Shown here: in pieces, positions 18,463-26,998 of the stretch
Layout of the letters: every line of letters starts with the position of its first letter
Position numbering within the stretch: the stretch's first letter is position 1
Made by a program: the position numbers and the translations under genes
Assembly: GCA_900547785.1 (NCBI GenBank)
Contig: URIB01000004.1
Location: 54,055 to 118,054, forward strand
Direction of reading: 5' to 3'
Source: an uncultured Dialister sp.
GTDB lineage: Bacteria; Bacillota; Negativicutes; Veillonellales; Dialisteraceae
DNA length: 64,000 bases
The notes under the pieces: generated by a model
What the model was told of the DNA's origin: nothing
Database searches by the model: none
The model's input: only the letters and a program-made list of their open reading frames with translations

Positions 18463-19917
18463 ATGAGAAATATAGGAGAAGATTTTTTACAAAGGCAAAT
18501 AAAAAAAGCCCACATAGCCGTTATCGGAGATATCATGCTTGACCGCTATATTACAGGTACTGTTGATCGCATATCGCCGGAAGCGCCGGTTCCGGTTCAT
18601 TTGGTGAAATCGCAACGAACGATTCCCGGCGGAGCGGCAAACACGGCGGCCAATTTAAGCGCCTTGGGTTGCCATGTTTATTTGGCGGGAATGCGGGGGA
18701 AAGATGCTGACGGACAGGAATTGGGAAAACTTTGTAAAGAATTTAACATAGATGAATCAGGGGTCTTAACGGATTCTGATTATCAAACGACATCAAAGAT
18801 CCGGATTCTCGGTGCGGGACAGCAAATGCTGCGTCTTGACTACGAAGAGAAAAAAACACTTGGAGATACGGAAATAGAACAGCTTTTGTCTTGGCTTGAG
18901 AAACTTTTAAAAAATAAATTGGGATGCATTGTTCTTTCTGATTACGGAAAAGGAATGGTGACATCTGTGTCAGCACAAAAAGTGATCCGATTGGCCGGTG
19001 TATATGGAGTTCCGGTGCTGATAGACCCCAAAGGGTCAGATTGGGAAAAATATGACGGGGCTTATGGAATCACTCCTAATATTAAGGAACTGTCGGATTG
19101 TATCGGAAAAATGATAGGAAATGAAGACACAGAGATAGAAGAAGCAGGACGAATAATAAGAGAGAAATATCATCTCAAAAATCTGTTTGTTACACGATCG
19201 GAAAAAGGATTAACCTGTATTAATCATATGGGAACGATGCATAAAGCTTCGGTGGCGCAGTCGGTTTTTGATGTATCAGGGGCGGGAGATACCGTTATGG
19301 CCGTATTAGCGGCAGCTACGGCGGAAAATATAGATATAGAAACGACTCTTAAATTGGCCAATGCAGCGGCAGGAATCGCTGTGTCAAAAGTGGGAACATA
19401 TCAGGTAAAAAGAGAAGAGTTGTTTGAAGTTTGGTATGATGCTGCATCTGCACCGAGGAGATATAAACCGTTAAGTTGGACAGAAGCGCAGGAACAGATT
19501 GCATTGTGGAGAAACCGGGGAGAAAAGATTGTTTTCACCAATGGATGCTTTGACATTCTTCACAGAGGGCACATTACGTATTTGCAGCGGGCGGCTTCTT
19601 TGGGAAACCGGCTCATAATAGGATTAAATTCTGATAAATCCGTTAAAAAGTTAAAAGGAGAAGAACGCCCTGTCAATAACGAATCGGATCGTGCGTTTAT
19701 GCTTGCTTCTCTTTGTATGGTAGACGGGGTTGTCATTTTTGAGGAAGATACACCGGAACGGTTATTATCTCTTTTAAAGCCTGATATTTTAGTTAAAGGA
19801 GGAGATTATCAGGCAGAAGAAGTGGCGGGGAAACAATACGCCGGAAAAGTAGAGATACTGCCGTTTGTAAAAGGATATTCAACAACAAACATTATTGGAA
19901 AGATAAAAGAAATATAA
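18463..19917 (+). CDS. hldE: Bifunctional heptose 7-phosphate kinase / heptose 1-phosphate adenylyltransferase
   Basis: HldE (RfaE) makes the ADP-heptose precursor of the LPS inner core. The first ~320 residues form a PfkB-type sugar kinase (GDIMLDRYI near 22-30, PGGAANTAANL near 52-62, and the catalytic DVSGAGDTV near 270-278). The last ~140 form a nucleotidyltransferase (VFTNGCFDILHRGHITYL near 357-374, with the HxGH site). Length and domain order match the fused Gram-negative enzyme. Its presence supports an LPS-bearing outer membrane. It is a single-gene unit bounded by a promoter and a terminator. Confidence 0.96.
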   Translation: MRNIGEDFLQRQIKKAHIAVIGDIMLDRYITGTVDRISPEAPVPVHLVKSQRTIPGGAANTAANLSALGCHVYLAGMRGKDADGQELGKLCKEFNIDESGVLTDSDYQTTSKIRILGAGQQMLRLDYEEKKTLGDTEIEQLLSWLEKLLKNKLGCIVLSDYGKGMVTSVSAQKVIRLAGVYGVPVLIDPKGSDWEKYDGAYGITPNIKELSDCIGKMIGNEDTEIEEAGRIIREKYHLKNLFVTRSEKGLTCINHMGTMHKASVAQSVFDVSGAGDTVMAVLAAATAENIDIETTLKLANAAAGIAVSKVGTYQVKREELFEVWYDAASAPRRYKPLSWTEAQEQIALWRNRGEKIVFTNGCFDILHRGHITYLQRAASLGNRLIIGLNSDKSVKKLKGEERPVNNESDRAFMLASLCMVDGVVIFEEDTPERLLSLLKPDILVKGGDYQAEEVAGKQYAGKVEILPFVKGYSTTNIIGKIKEI

Positions 19918-19920
19918 AAA

Positions 19921-19970
19921 AAATCTTCTTCGGGTTATGAAGCGGTCAGACCCTGAAGAAGATTTTTTAT
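19921..19970. terminator. Bidirectional terminator between hldE and MFS genes
   Basis: Stem AAATCTTCTTC (19921-19931) / GAAGAAGATTT (19955-19965), with a T-run on the plus strand and an A-run before the stem serving the minus strand. It lies between convergent genes. Confidence 0.85.
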
Positions 19971-19980
19971 TTCTTACGAG

Positions 19981-21198
19981 TTAGTTCTTTTTCTTATAAT
20001 AAAAGAAAGCGGTAAGACTGATGAGTAAAATAGTTAATAATCCTACAATGAACAGTCCTTGAGAAGTTCCTAATGTTTCCAAAATAAAACTCACGAAAAG
20101 GCTGCCGAAAGGGGCACTTCCTAAAAATAAGAAAGTGTATAGTCCCATAATTCTTCCTATAAATTCTTTGGGAGCCGCGGCTTGTATAATGGTATTGCAG
20201 TTAATAAGAAATAAGATGGTAACAGCACCTTCTAAAGAAAAAATAAACATGGATACATAAAAATTTGATACCTGGCTTACCGACATTAAAGTAAATCCGC
20301 ATAAGCCGGCTAAGATAAAAATCTTTTCTTGGGAAAAACTTTTAGAGGATGAGGCGGATATGATTCCGCTGATCATAGCTCCCGCACCGCTGGCAAATAA
20401 TATAAAGCTGAATCCGTTCAATCCGGCATGGAGAATCCGATCGGCGAAAAGCGGACCGTAAGTACCCAGATTTAAAATCAGTCCGCTTACAATTCCGAGA
20501 GAAATCAAGTTGGAAAGAATAACAGGGTTTTGTTTTGCCAGTTGTAGACCACTAACCAATTCTTTAAGAGGATGCTTTTTTTCTCCGGTATAAGAGGGAG
20601 AGTCTACTTTAATGTGTTGATAGGCATATAAAATAGGAATGAGAGATAAGGCATTCAGAAAGAACAAAGAACTGTAAGACAGATACGATAAAAGAAATGC
20701 GGCCAGTAGAGGACCGAACATACGGGTAATATTGAAATTTGCCGAATTTAAACTGATAGCACTGTGGAGTGCATCTTTCCCTACCAATTCAGGCATGAAA
20801 GCAAGTCGTGCAGGCATATCAAAGGCATCAATGGTGCCGCAAAAAAAGGCAAAGAACAAAATCCAGTAATAGGTTTCGTAACCGCTCCACAATAACAGTC
20901 CCAAGAGTGTTGCCTGTATAACATACATAAACTGCGTACCCATAAGAATTTTTCTTTTGTTATGCCGGTCAATCCATATACCGGCGCCGAGTGTAAAGAG
21001 AAAACTGGGGGCAAATTGACAAGCAGAAAGTATACCCAGAAGAATAGCGGAATCGGTCAGCCTATAGACGAGCCATTGCTGGGCGGTAAGCTGCAACCAA
21101 AATCCGATGAGAGCGATCCACTGGGTCATCCAGAAAATTCGGTAATTTTTTATTTGTAATGCAGGGAAAAATTTTATTGCTTTCTCTAACATAGGCAT
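19981..21198 (-). CDS. MFS transporter (EntS/TMEM-like exporter), copy 2
   Basis: The 405-residue, highly hydrophobic protein has about 12 predicted membrane segments. The loop after TM2, WIDRHNKRKILMGTQ, matches the MFS motif A pattern (GxxxDRxxRR). The opening ALQIKNYRIFWMTQWIALIG and overall layout resemble the EntS / enterobactin-exporter-like MFS subgroup. It is clearly paralogous to the neighbouring upstream gene, sharing for example WLQLTAQQWLVY, MPARLAFMPELVGK and SLNSANFNITRM. It starts 9 bases after that gene's stop, so the two form an operon from a tandem duplication. Substrate unknown. Confidence 0.85.
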   Translation of the reverse strand: MPMLEKAIKFFPALQIKNYRIFWMTQWIALIGFWLQLTAQQWLVYRLTDSAILLGILSACQFAPSFLFTLGAGIWIDRHNKRKILMGTQFMYVIQATLLGLLLWSGYETYYWILFFAFFCGTIDAFDMPARLAFMPELVGKDALHSAISLNSANFNITRMFGPLLAAFLLSYLSYSSLFFLNALSLIPILYAYQHIKVDSPSYTGEKKHPLKELVSGLQLAKQNPVILSNLISLGIVSGLILNLGTYGPLFADRILHAGLNGFSFILFASGAGAMISGIISASSSKSFSQEKIFILAGLCGFTLMSVSQVSNFYVSMFIFSLEGAVTILFLINCNTIIQAAAPKEFIGRIMGLYTFLFLGSAPFGSLFVSFILETLGTSQGLFIVGLLTILLISLTAFFYYKKKN

Positions 21199-21207
21199 GC
21201 TTTCTTG

Positions 21208-22413
21208 TTATTTCCAGTAAAAAAATTTAATAAATAAAATACAAATGATATCAAGCAGACCGATTGCAAGAAGTCCATTGGCAGTTCCTGAGTATTCAAT
21301 CGTAGTGCTGACAATAAGACTGCCGAAAGGAGTGGCACCTAAAAATACCAATCCGTAGAGACTCATAACACGTCCAAGATAGATGGGATTTGTTTCAAAT
21401 TGGATGATTGTGTTAAAGTTTACAATGCTTATGATGGCAGTAAATCCGATCGCCGCATATAAAAACAGAGCAAGATAAAACTGGGAAGTTTGACTGACTA
21501 AAACCAGGGATAGCCCACAGAGAAGAGATGAATAAAATGGAGTGGACTGGGTAGGTACTTTTTTTCCGGAAGCGGAAAGAAGACCTCCGATCATAGATCC
21601 GGTACCTACGGAAAAAAGAATTTTACTAAACCCGTCCAGTCCGGCATGAAGAATTTGATCTGCAAAAGGAGGTCCGTAAGTTCCAAAGTTTAATATCAGA
21701 CCGCTGACAACGGCAACGCCGAGCAAGTTTGAAAAAATAGTTTTATGTTTCCATGTGTAAGAAATCCCGGCTTTGATTTCATCCGGTACATTTTTGGTTC
21801 GGTCAAGAGAAAGAGGTTCATCAACTTTTAAAAAATAGTACATGACTAAGATGGGAATCAAGCAAAGTGAATCTAAGAAAAAGATAGTGCTGTAGCTGAA
21901 ATAGGAAAGTAAAAATGCGGCAAGTATAGGACCTAACATGCGTGTGATATTGAAATTGGTGGAATTAAGGCTGACAGCACTTTTCAAGAAATCTTTGCCG
22001 ACCAGATGAGGCATAAATGCCATTCTGGCCGGTAAATCTATGCAGTCAATAGTTCCCAGCAAAAAAGCAAATAATAAAATCCATTGGTAATTTGTGTGTC
22101 CGGTCCAAAGGATAAATCCCAAGAAAAAAGCTTGAAGCATATACAAAAACTGGGTAATGAATAAAATATTTTTCTTTTTATACCTGTCAATCAAAAAACC
22201 GGTCCACAATGAAAAGAGCAGGCTTGGCAAGTATTGCATAGTGCTAAGCAGCCCAAGCAAAAGAGGAGACCGGGTAATTTCATAAACAAGCCATTGCTGG
22301 GCCGTTAATTGCATCCACAGCCCCATCAAGGCAGCCCATTGGGAAATAAAAAAAATACGATAGTTTTTAACGGTAAGTGCCGGGAATAGGTGAAGAATTT
22401 TTAATTTATTCAT
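21208..22413 (-). CDS. MFS transporter (EntS-like exporter), copy 1
   Basis: This 401-residue protein is the first gene of the minus-strand pair. It has the same motif A loop (FLIDRYKKKNILF near residue 62) and the same conserved landmarks as its neighbour: WMQLTAQQWLVYE, LPARMAFMPHLVGKDFL, SLNSTNFNITRMLGP. The two proteins align along their whole length by eye. The pair may form separate exporters with diverged substrates or a heteromeric unit; neither is shown. Nothing nearby names a substrate. Confidence 0.85.
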   Translation of the reverse strand: MNKLKILHLFPALTVKNYRIFFISQWAALMGLWMQLTAQQWLVYEITRSPLLLGLLSTMQYLPSLLFSLWTGFLIDRYKKKNILFITQFLYMLQAFFLGFILWTGHTNYQWILLFAFLLGTIDCIDLPARMAFMPHLVGKDFLKSAVSLNSTNFNITRMLGPILAAFLLSYFSYSTIFFLDSLCLIPILVMYYFLKVDEPLSLDRTKNVPDEIKAGISYTWKHKTIFSNLLGVAVVSGLILNFGTYGPPFADQILHAGLDGFSKILFSVGTGSMIGGLLSASGKKVPTQSTPFYSSLLCGLSLVLVSQTSQFYLALFLYAAIGFTAIISIVNFNTIIQFETNPIYLGRVMSLYGLVFLGATPFGSLIVSTTIEYSGTANGLLAIGLLDIICILFIKFFYWK

Positions 22414-22483
22414 TTATTATCCTTGTGTACATTTAATATATATTTATAGTACCATATAGGTAAAGAAGCAATGGAGGATAAAA

Positions 22484-23101
22484 ATGGCTAGAAAGAAGTC
22501 GTGGTATGCCGTAAGAAAGGGGAAAAAAACAGGACTTTTTAAAGATTGGGAAGAATGCAGGCAACAGGTTATAGGGTATGCCGGAGCAGAGTATAAAGGC
22601 TTTTACTCAAAAGAAGAAGCGGAGCAATATCTTGATGTTCATTCCTCTAATAAAGTGACAACGGACGCCAGTAGAGATTCTGGATGTATGATTGCTTATG
22701 TAGACGGTTCTTATATGCCGGATCAACCGGACAGTTTTTCTTTTGGAGTGGTTTTTATTTACAAGGATGAATTGGAAACCTATGCTGAAAAAATAGTTAA
22801 TCCGGAAGAAGCGGCCATGAGAAATGTGGCGGGAGAAATCCATGGAGCCGCTTATGCCATGGAAACTTGTTTACATAAAGGGATTCGTGAGCTGGATCTT
22901 TATTATGATTATGCAGGAATAGAAAAATGGTGTACCGGAGAATGGAAAGCAAATAAAAAAGGAACGAGAGCTCTGCAAAGTTATTATGCATCCATAAAAC
23001 AAGAGCTTACAGTTCATTTTCATAAGGTGGAAAGCCATACCGGTGTTACTTACAATGAAATGGCTGATCAACTGGCTAAATCTGCATTAGAGATGAAATA
23101 A
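22484..23101 (+). CDS. rnhA: Ribonuclease H with N-terminal viroplasmin (hybrid-binding) domain
   Basis: The 205-residue protein has a viroplasmin/HBD domain at the N-terminus (KSWYAVRKGKKTGLFKDWEE...GFYSKEEAEQYL, residues 5-50) that binds RNA/DNA hybrids. A type 1 RNase H domain starts near residue 68. Its acidic catalytic residues appear in YVDGSY, in AGEIHGAAYAME, in DLYYDYAG and in EMADQLAK. It removes RNA from RNA-DNA hybrids in the cytoplasm. It is monocistronic, with a terminator behind it shared with convergent metI. Confidence 0.92.
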   Translation: MARKKSWYAVRKGKKTGLFKDWEECRQQVIGYAGAEYKGFYSKEEAEQYLDVHSSNKVTTDASRDSGCMIAYVDGSYMPDQPDSFSFGVVFIYKDELETYAEKIVNPEEAAMRNVAGEIHGAAYAMETCLHKGIRELDLYYDYAGIEKWCTGEWKANKKGTRALQSYYASIKQELTVHFHKVESHTGVTYNEMADQLAKSALEMK

Positions 23102-23122
23102 CAATTTGAAATGCATAAAAAC

Positions 23123-23168
23123 AAAATCCTCTTTTCCGTGAAATCAGTTCCGGTGAAAAGAGGATTTT
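23123..23168. terminator. Bidirectional terminator between rnhA and metI
   Basis: Perfect 14-bp stem AAAATCCTCTTTTC (23123-23136) / GAAAAGAGGATTTT (23155-23168). T-rich on either strand, and lying between convergent genes. Confidence 0.88.
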
Positions 23169-23181
23169 AAAATATAGAAAT

Positions 23182-23835
23182 TTACTTTTTATTAACGTTT
23201 CGGGATAATAAATTTCCGATCCATTGGATAAGCTGAACGATAACAATAAGAACTAAGATGGTGGCAATCATAATATCTGCCTGAAAACGCTGGTAGCCAT
23301 AACGTATTGCCAAGTCACCGAGCCCGCCGCCGCCAATTGTACCGGCCATAGCGGAAGAGCCGATCAGAGTAACAATGACTACGGTTATATTTTGAATGAC
23401 AGAAGGAAGTGCTTCCGGGATAAGCACTTTACGAATGATTTGTACAGGTGAAGCGCCCATGGATTCGGCAGCTTCAATCAAACCGGAGGGGATCTCACGA
23501 ATTGACGTTTCTACCAGGCGGGCCGTGTAAGGAATGGCGGCTAATGTTAACGGAACAATCGCTGCCGTAGTTCCGATAGAAGTTCCGGCTACCAGTCTGG
23601 TAAAAGGAATAATAGCCACCATTAAGATGATAAAAGGAATTGAACGAACCATGTTAATTAAAAAAGAAAGCGGTTTATTAATCATGGCGCAAGATAAGAT
23701 ATTGTTTTTTTCAGTGACAACTAAAAGTATGCCTAAAGGAATTCCGACGATGGCGGCTAATATGGCAGAAATTGAAAGCATATATAAAGTTTCCGCCAAG
23801 CTTTTCAGAAGTAAATCAAACATTGTGGGGGACAT
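23182..23835 (-). CDS. metI: Methionine ABC transporter permease
   Basis: The 217-residue integral membrane permease of the MetNIQ family has about five membrane segments. The cytoplasmic EAA coupling loop reads AAESMGASPVQIIRKVLIPEALP near residue 130. The start is probably ATG at 23835, with GAGGTG about 8 bases upstream; an in-frame TTG two codons earlier overlaps the site spacing less well. It overlaps the end of metN by about 20 bases. No MetQ lipoprotein gene follows: the next gene is convergent rnhA. It is governed by the SAM-I riboswitch upstream of metN. Confidence 0.93.
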   Translation of the reverse strand: MSPTMFDLLLKSLAETLYMLSISAILAAIVGIPLGILLVVTEKNNILSCAMINKPLSFLINMVRSIPFIILMVAIIPFTRLVAGTSIGTTAAIVPLTLAAIPYTARLVETSIREIPSGLIEAAESMGASPVQIIRKVLIPEALPSVIQNITVVIVTLIGSSAMAGTIGGGGLGDLAIRYGYQRFQADIMIATILVLIVIVQLIQWIGNLLSRNVNKK

Positions 23836-24853
23836 AGCCAATCACCTCGCTTGTAATAGGTAAAGATTTTAAGTGGTCCAGTGCGCTTATCATATCCTTG
23901 TCATGACCGGTAATCATAATAAGAAGACGGCCAAAAGAAATATTTTGAATGTAATCAATAGATCCGTAAAGAATACTTACATCCAGATTATATTCTTTTA
24001 TAAGGTTGGCAATGATCGGTTCATTGGTTACATCACCTCGGAATGATAAAGAAATTAAAGTACCGTCAGTATCGGAATGTTTCTCTTGCCGGATATCCAT
24101 GTGAGACAGTTGTTTCGGCAATTCGGAAGACATAGCCGAACCGACAAATTTTTTAAGTGTTTCCGTTTGCGGATTGGTAAACAAATCAATAACAGAGCCT
24201 TCTTCAATGATTTTCCCATGCTCTATGACTGCCACATGCTGTGCGATTTCTTTTATGACTTCCATCTGGTGGGTAATTAAAATAATGGTTATCCTCATTT
24301 TTTTATTGATATCTCTTAAAAGTTGGAGAATAGACTGTACGGTTTGAGGATCCAATGCGCTGGTAGCTTCATCAGAAAGCAGTACAGAGGGATGGGAAAC
24401 AATGGCTCTCGCAATACCGACTCTTTGTTTTTGTCCGCCGGAAAGTTGCGAAGGATATTTATTTCTATAACTTGTAAGTCCCACTAATTCAAGGATCTCA
24501 TCAATTCTCTTTTTCTGTTCATTTTTGGGGACGTTTGACAGCTCTAAAGGGAATGCTACATTTTGGTCAACGGTACGATTGGAAAGTAAGTTAAAGTGTT
24601 GGAATATCATACCGATATTCTTTCGTTCCTCTCTTAATTCTTTGCCGGATAATTTCATCATATCTTTCCCGTTGACAATCACTTCACCGGAAGTTGGCGG
24701 TTCCAGCATATTAATGCAACGGACAAGAGTTGATTTCCCCGCACCGGACTGTCCGACAATTCCAAAAATTTCGCCATCCCGGATTGTCAGACTGATATCA
24801 TCCAAAGCTTTGTATTTCCCAAAGGTTTTATTGATATGCTTTAGTTCAATCAT
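23816..24853 (-). CDS. metN: Methionine ABC transporter ATP-binding protein
   Basis: The 345-residue ATPase has Walker A GQSGAGKST near residues 35-43, signature LSGGQKQRVGIARA near 141-154, Walker B VLLSDEATSALD near 162-173, and an H-loop in ILITHQME. A C-terminal NIL domain (about residue 265-340, including LISLSFRGD and the GRLLIMITG strand) gives the ACT-like methionine-sensing module typical of MetN and absent from most ABC ATPases. AAGGAG precedes the ATG. It is the first gene after the SAM riboswitch. Confidence 0.96.
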   Translation of the reverse strand: MIELKHINKTFGKYKALDDISLTIRDGEIFGIVGQSGAGKSTLVRCINMLEPPTSGEVIVNGKDMMKLSGKELREERKNIGMIFQHFNLLSNRTVDQNVAFPLELSNVPKNEQKKRIDEILELVGLTSYRNKYPSQLSGGQKQRVGIARAIVSHPSVLLSDEATSALDPQTVQSILQLLRDINKKMRITIILITHQMEVIKEIAQHVAVIEHGKIIEEGSVIDLFTNPQTETLKKFVGSAMSSELPKQLSHMDIRQEKHSDTDGTLISLSFRGDVTNEPIIANLIKEYNLDVSILYGSIDYIQNISFGRLLIMITGHDKDMISALDHLKSLPITSEVIGYVPHNV

Positions 24854-24870
24854 AGATTTCTCCTTACAAA

Positions 24871-24897
24871 TAAAAAACCTTCATCAGAAGATGAAAG
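24871..24897 (-). terminator. Riboswitch-controlled terminator upstream of metN
   Basis: On the minus strand, CTTTCATC-TTCT-GATGAAGG forms an 8-bp stem followed by TTTTTTATTT. Bases 24887-24894 of the stem can instead pair with 24909-24916 at the riboswitch end (GAAGATGA with TCATCTTC, 8 of 8), giving an antiterminator. SAM binding would free the terminator and switch metNI off. Confidence 0.88.
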
Positions 24898-24906
24898 TTC
24901 TGCAAA

Positions 24907-25010
24907 CATCATCTTCCGGATTATGTACCCGCTGGACTTGGCACCGTTTTCATAAAGAATGGTTGCCGTAGCTTCATTGGGCCAGTCCCTCCGCTACTCC
25001 TGATGAATTT
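24907..25010 (-). ncRNA. SAM-I (S-box) riboswitch for metNI
   Basis: Read on the minus strand, this has the S-box core in order: P1 strand TCATC, then GCGGAGGGACTGGCCC, AATGAAGC, CGGCAACC, an internal hairpin, CGGTGCCAAGTCCAGCGGG, and the closing P1 strand GATGA. The GAGGGACTGGCCC / GGTGCCAA-TCC / CGGCAACC set is diagnostic for S-adenosylmethionine binding. It is followed by a competing antiterminator and terminator, and metN starts about 50 bases on. Genetic logic: high SAM terminates transcription and low SAM allows methionine import. Confidence 0.96.
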
Positions 25011-25044
25011 CATACGTGTGATTCTTATTTAAATATATGACGCT

Positions 25045-25073
25045 ATCTTACATGTTGAATAGAAAAAAGTCAA
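25045..25073 (-). promoter_or_regulatory. Sigma-A promoter for the SAM riboswitch-metNI transcript
   Basis: On the minus strand, TTGACT (25073-25068), a 17-base spacer and TAAGAT (25050-25045) put the transcript start near 25038, about 30 bases before the riboswitch. Confidence 0.7.
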
Positions 25074-25104
25074 CACCGATATTTTGTATACTTTGTGACA
25101 GAAA

Positions 25105-25113
25105 TGCTATAAT
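25105..25113 (+). promoter_or_regulatory. Extended -10 promoter for yerC
   Basis: TGC followed by TATAAT. A weak TTGTAT -35 lies 18 bases upstream at 25084. Confidence 0.6.
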
Positions 25114-25168
25114 ACGGTAAAGCGTAAAAGTCAAATGAATACATTCTCACAGACGAAAGGAGTTCCCT

Positions 25169-25474
25169 ATGAGTGTCAACCAAAGACTGGTAAATGAGTT
25201 GAATGATAAATTATTTGATACGATTCTACGACTTGAAACGAGAGAAGAATGCTATGAGTTTTTTGAAGATTTATGCACCATTAATGAATTAAGAGATATG
25301 TCACAACGATTGGAAGTGGCAAGGATGCTGCGGCGGGGAGAAAAATATGAAAATATAGAAGAGGCTACCGGTGCATCTACAGCTACAATAAGCCGGGTAA
25401 AGCGGGCACTGATGTACGGCGCAGATGGATATAGTCATATTTTGCAAAAAGAGGAGGATGAAAAAGATGATTGA
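25169..25474 (+). CDS. YerC/YecD-type TrpR-related regulator
   Basis: The 101-residue protein matches the YerC/TrpR-like family. It has an N-terminal helical region (LFDTILRLETREECYEFFEDLCT) and then ELRDMSQRLEVARML. The helix-turn-helix is GEKYENIEEATGASTATISRVKRAL, residues 58-82. This family shares the Trp repressor fold but its effector is generally not known. GAAAGGAG precedes the ATG. Its last 8 bases overlap the next gene, a phosphohexomutase, which suggests co-transcription. Confidence 0.88.
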   Translation: MSVNQRLVNELNDKLFDTILRLETREECYEFFEDLCTINELRDMSQRLEVARMLRRGEKYENIEEATGASTATISRVKRALMYGADGYSHILQKEEDEKDD

Positions 25475-26840
25475 TAATCATTTAGAAATGACTCATACGG
25501 GATTTAAAGCGTATGATATCCGTGGAGTGGTTCCTACTGAAATCAATGAAGACCTTGCCTACCGTGTGGGACGTGCTTATGCAGAGCTATATCATCCTAA
25601 AACAATGAGCATCGGCTATGATATCCGCCCAAGTTCTCTTTCAATTTGTGAAGCCGCTATAAAAGGATTAACAGATGGTGGGGCAGATGTATATAATATT
25701 GGGCTTTGCGGTACGGAAATGGTTTATTTTACTACGTTCCATTATGGTCTGGATGGAGGATTCATGATTACTGCCAGCCATAATCCGGCGGATAATAACG
25801 GAATTAAAATTGTTCGTGAGGAAGGGATTCCTGTCAGTGCGGACAGCGGATTAAAAGATATAGAAAGGCTGGCATTTTCTGGAGATTTTGCGGAAAACAA
25901 AAATAAAGGACAGATATATACTAAAAACATTATGGAAGATTATATAAAATGCTTGTTGACCTTCATTGATGTAGAAAAATTAAAACAATTAAAGATAGTT
26001 GTTGATGCAGGGAATGGTTGTGCGAATATTTGTTTTGAAAATTTAAAGAAGCACTTGCCGTTTCATTTTATTGAGCTTTATATGAATCCTGATCCTGATT
26101 TCCCTCATGGCGTTCCGAATCCGATGTTGGAAAAATGCAGAGAGCCGTTAGTAGATACCGTGTTAAAAGAAAAAGCGGATTTGGGAATTGCCTGGGACGG
26201 TGATTTTGACAGGTGTTTTTTTATTGATCATAAAGGAAATTTTGTAGAAGGATATTATATGGTGGCATTACTTGCCAAATATTTTTTGCAAAGAAATGAG
26301 GGGGAAACTATTGTTCATGACCCACGGGTATATTGGTGCATTCAAAAGGTTTGCAATGAACTGAGAGGTGTACCGGTGGGATCTAAAGGCGGTCATGCCT
26401 TTATGAAAGAAACGATGAGAAGAGTAAAAGGGATATATGGGGCGGAAAATAGTGCCCACCATTTTTTTAGAAACTTCTCCTATTGTGACAGCGGTATGAT
26501 TCCATGGCTGATTGTGACACAGATAATAAGTGAAACCGGAAGGTCATTACATGAGCTGATTGAAGAGATGGAAAGTGAATATCCTTGCAGCGGGGAAATC
26601 AATTTGCCCGTTTCAGGGGTAGATAAAATATTAGCTGAAGTAGAGAAAAAATATGAACGAGAAGCAGTTGAAATACAACATATTGATGGATTGGGAATGA
26701 GTTTTTCAAAATGGAGATTCAGCCTTCGTGCGTCCAATACGGAACCGTTAATCAGATTTAACATGGAGACTAAAGGGGATAGAAATCTTTTAAGAGAAAA
26801 GCAAAGAGAAGTCATAGATTTTATTAAAAATTTGAAATAA
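25467..26840 (+). CDS. Phosphomannomutase / phosphoglucomutase
   Basis: The 457-residue alpha-D-phosphohexomutase shows the N-terminal FKAYDIRGVVP, the phosphoserine loop TASHNPADNNGIK near residues 95-107, the metal-binding DGDFDRC near 236-242, and the sugar-binding loops KGGHAFMKE and GAENSAHH near 320-345. A C-terminal RASNTEPLIRF phosphate-binding segment closes the protein. The family interconverts hexose 1- and 6-phosphates for surface glycans; whether Man or Glc is preferred cannot be told. ATG 25467 is chosen over upstream in-frame codons because GAGGAGG (25451-25457) is 9 bases before it. Confidence 0.93.
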   Translation: MIDNHLEMTHTGFKAYDIRGVVPTEINEDLAYRVGRAYAELYHPKTMSIGYDIRPSSLSICEAAIKGLTDGGADVYNIGLCGTEMVYFTTFHYGLDGGFMITASHNPADNNGIKIVREEGIPVSADSGLKDIERLAFSGDFAENKNKGQIYTKNIMEDYIKCLLTFIDVEKLKQLKIVVDAGNGCANICFENLKKHLPFHFIELYMNPDPDFPHGVPNPMLEKCREPLVDTVLKEKADLGIAWDGDFDRCFFIDHKGNFVEGYYMVALLAKYFLQRNEGETIVHDPRVYWCIQKVCNELRGVPVGSKGGHAFMKETMRRVKGIYGAENSAHHFFRNFSYCDSGMIPWLIVTQIISETGRSLHELIEEMESEYPCSGEINLPVSGVDKILAEVEKKYEREAVEIQHIDGLGMSFSKWRFSLRASNTEPLIRFNMETKGDRNLLREKQREVIDFIKNLK

Positions 26841-26849
26841 CATATCCGG

Positions 26850-26894
26850 ATACCTTTTGCTATTTTAAATTACAAGCGAAAGGTATTTTTATTT
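26850..26894 (+). terminator. Terminator after the phosphohexomutase
   Basis: Stem ATACCTTTTGCT (26850-26861) / AGCGAAAGGTAT (26875-26886), then TTTTATTT. Confidence 0.85.
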
Positions 26895-26998
26895 CGAAAA
26901 ATTTCATAGGATAAAAAAATATTGGTTATTGATTTTTAGATTTGCTATGATGAAATAAATATATTTGAATAATTTGTAAATCATAAGGAAAGAGATTT

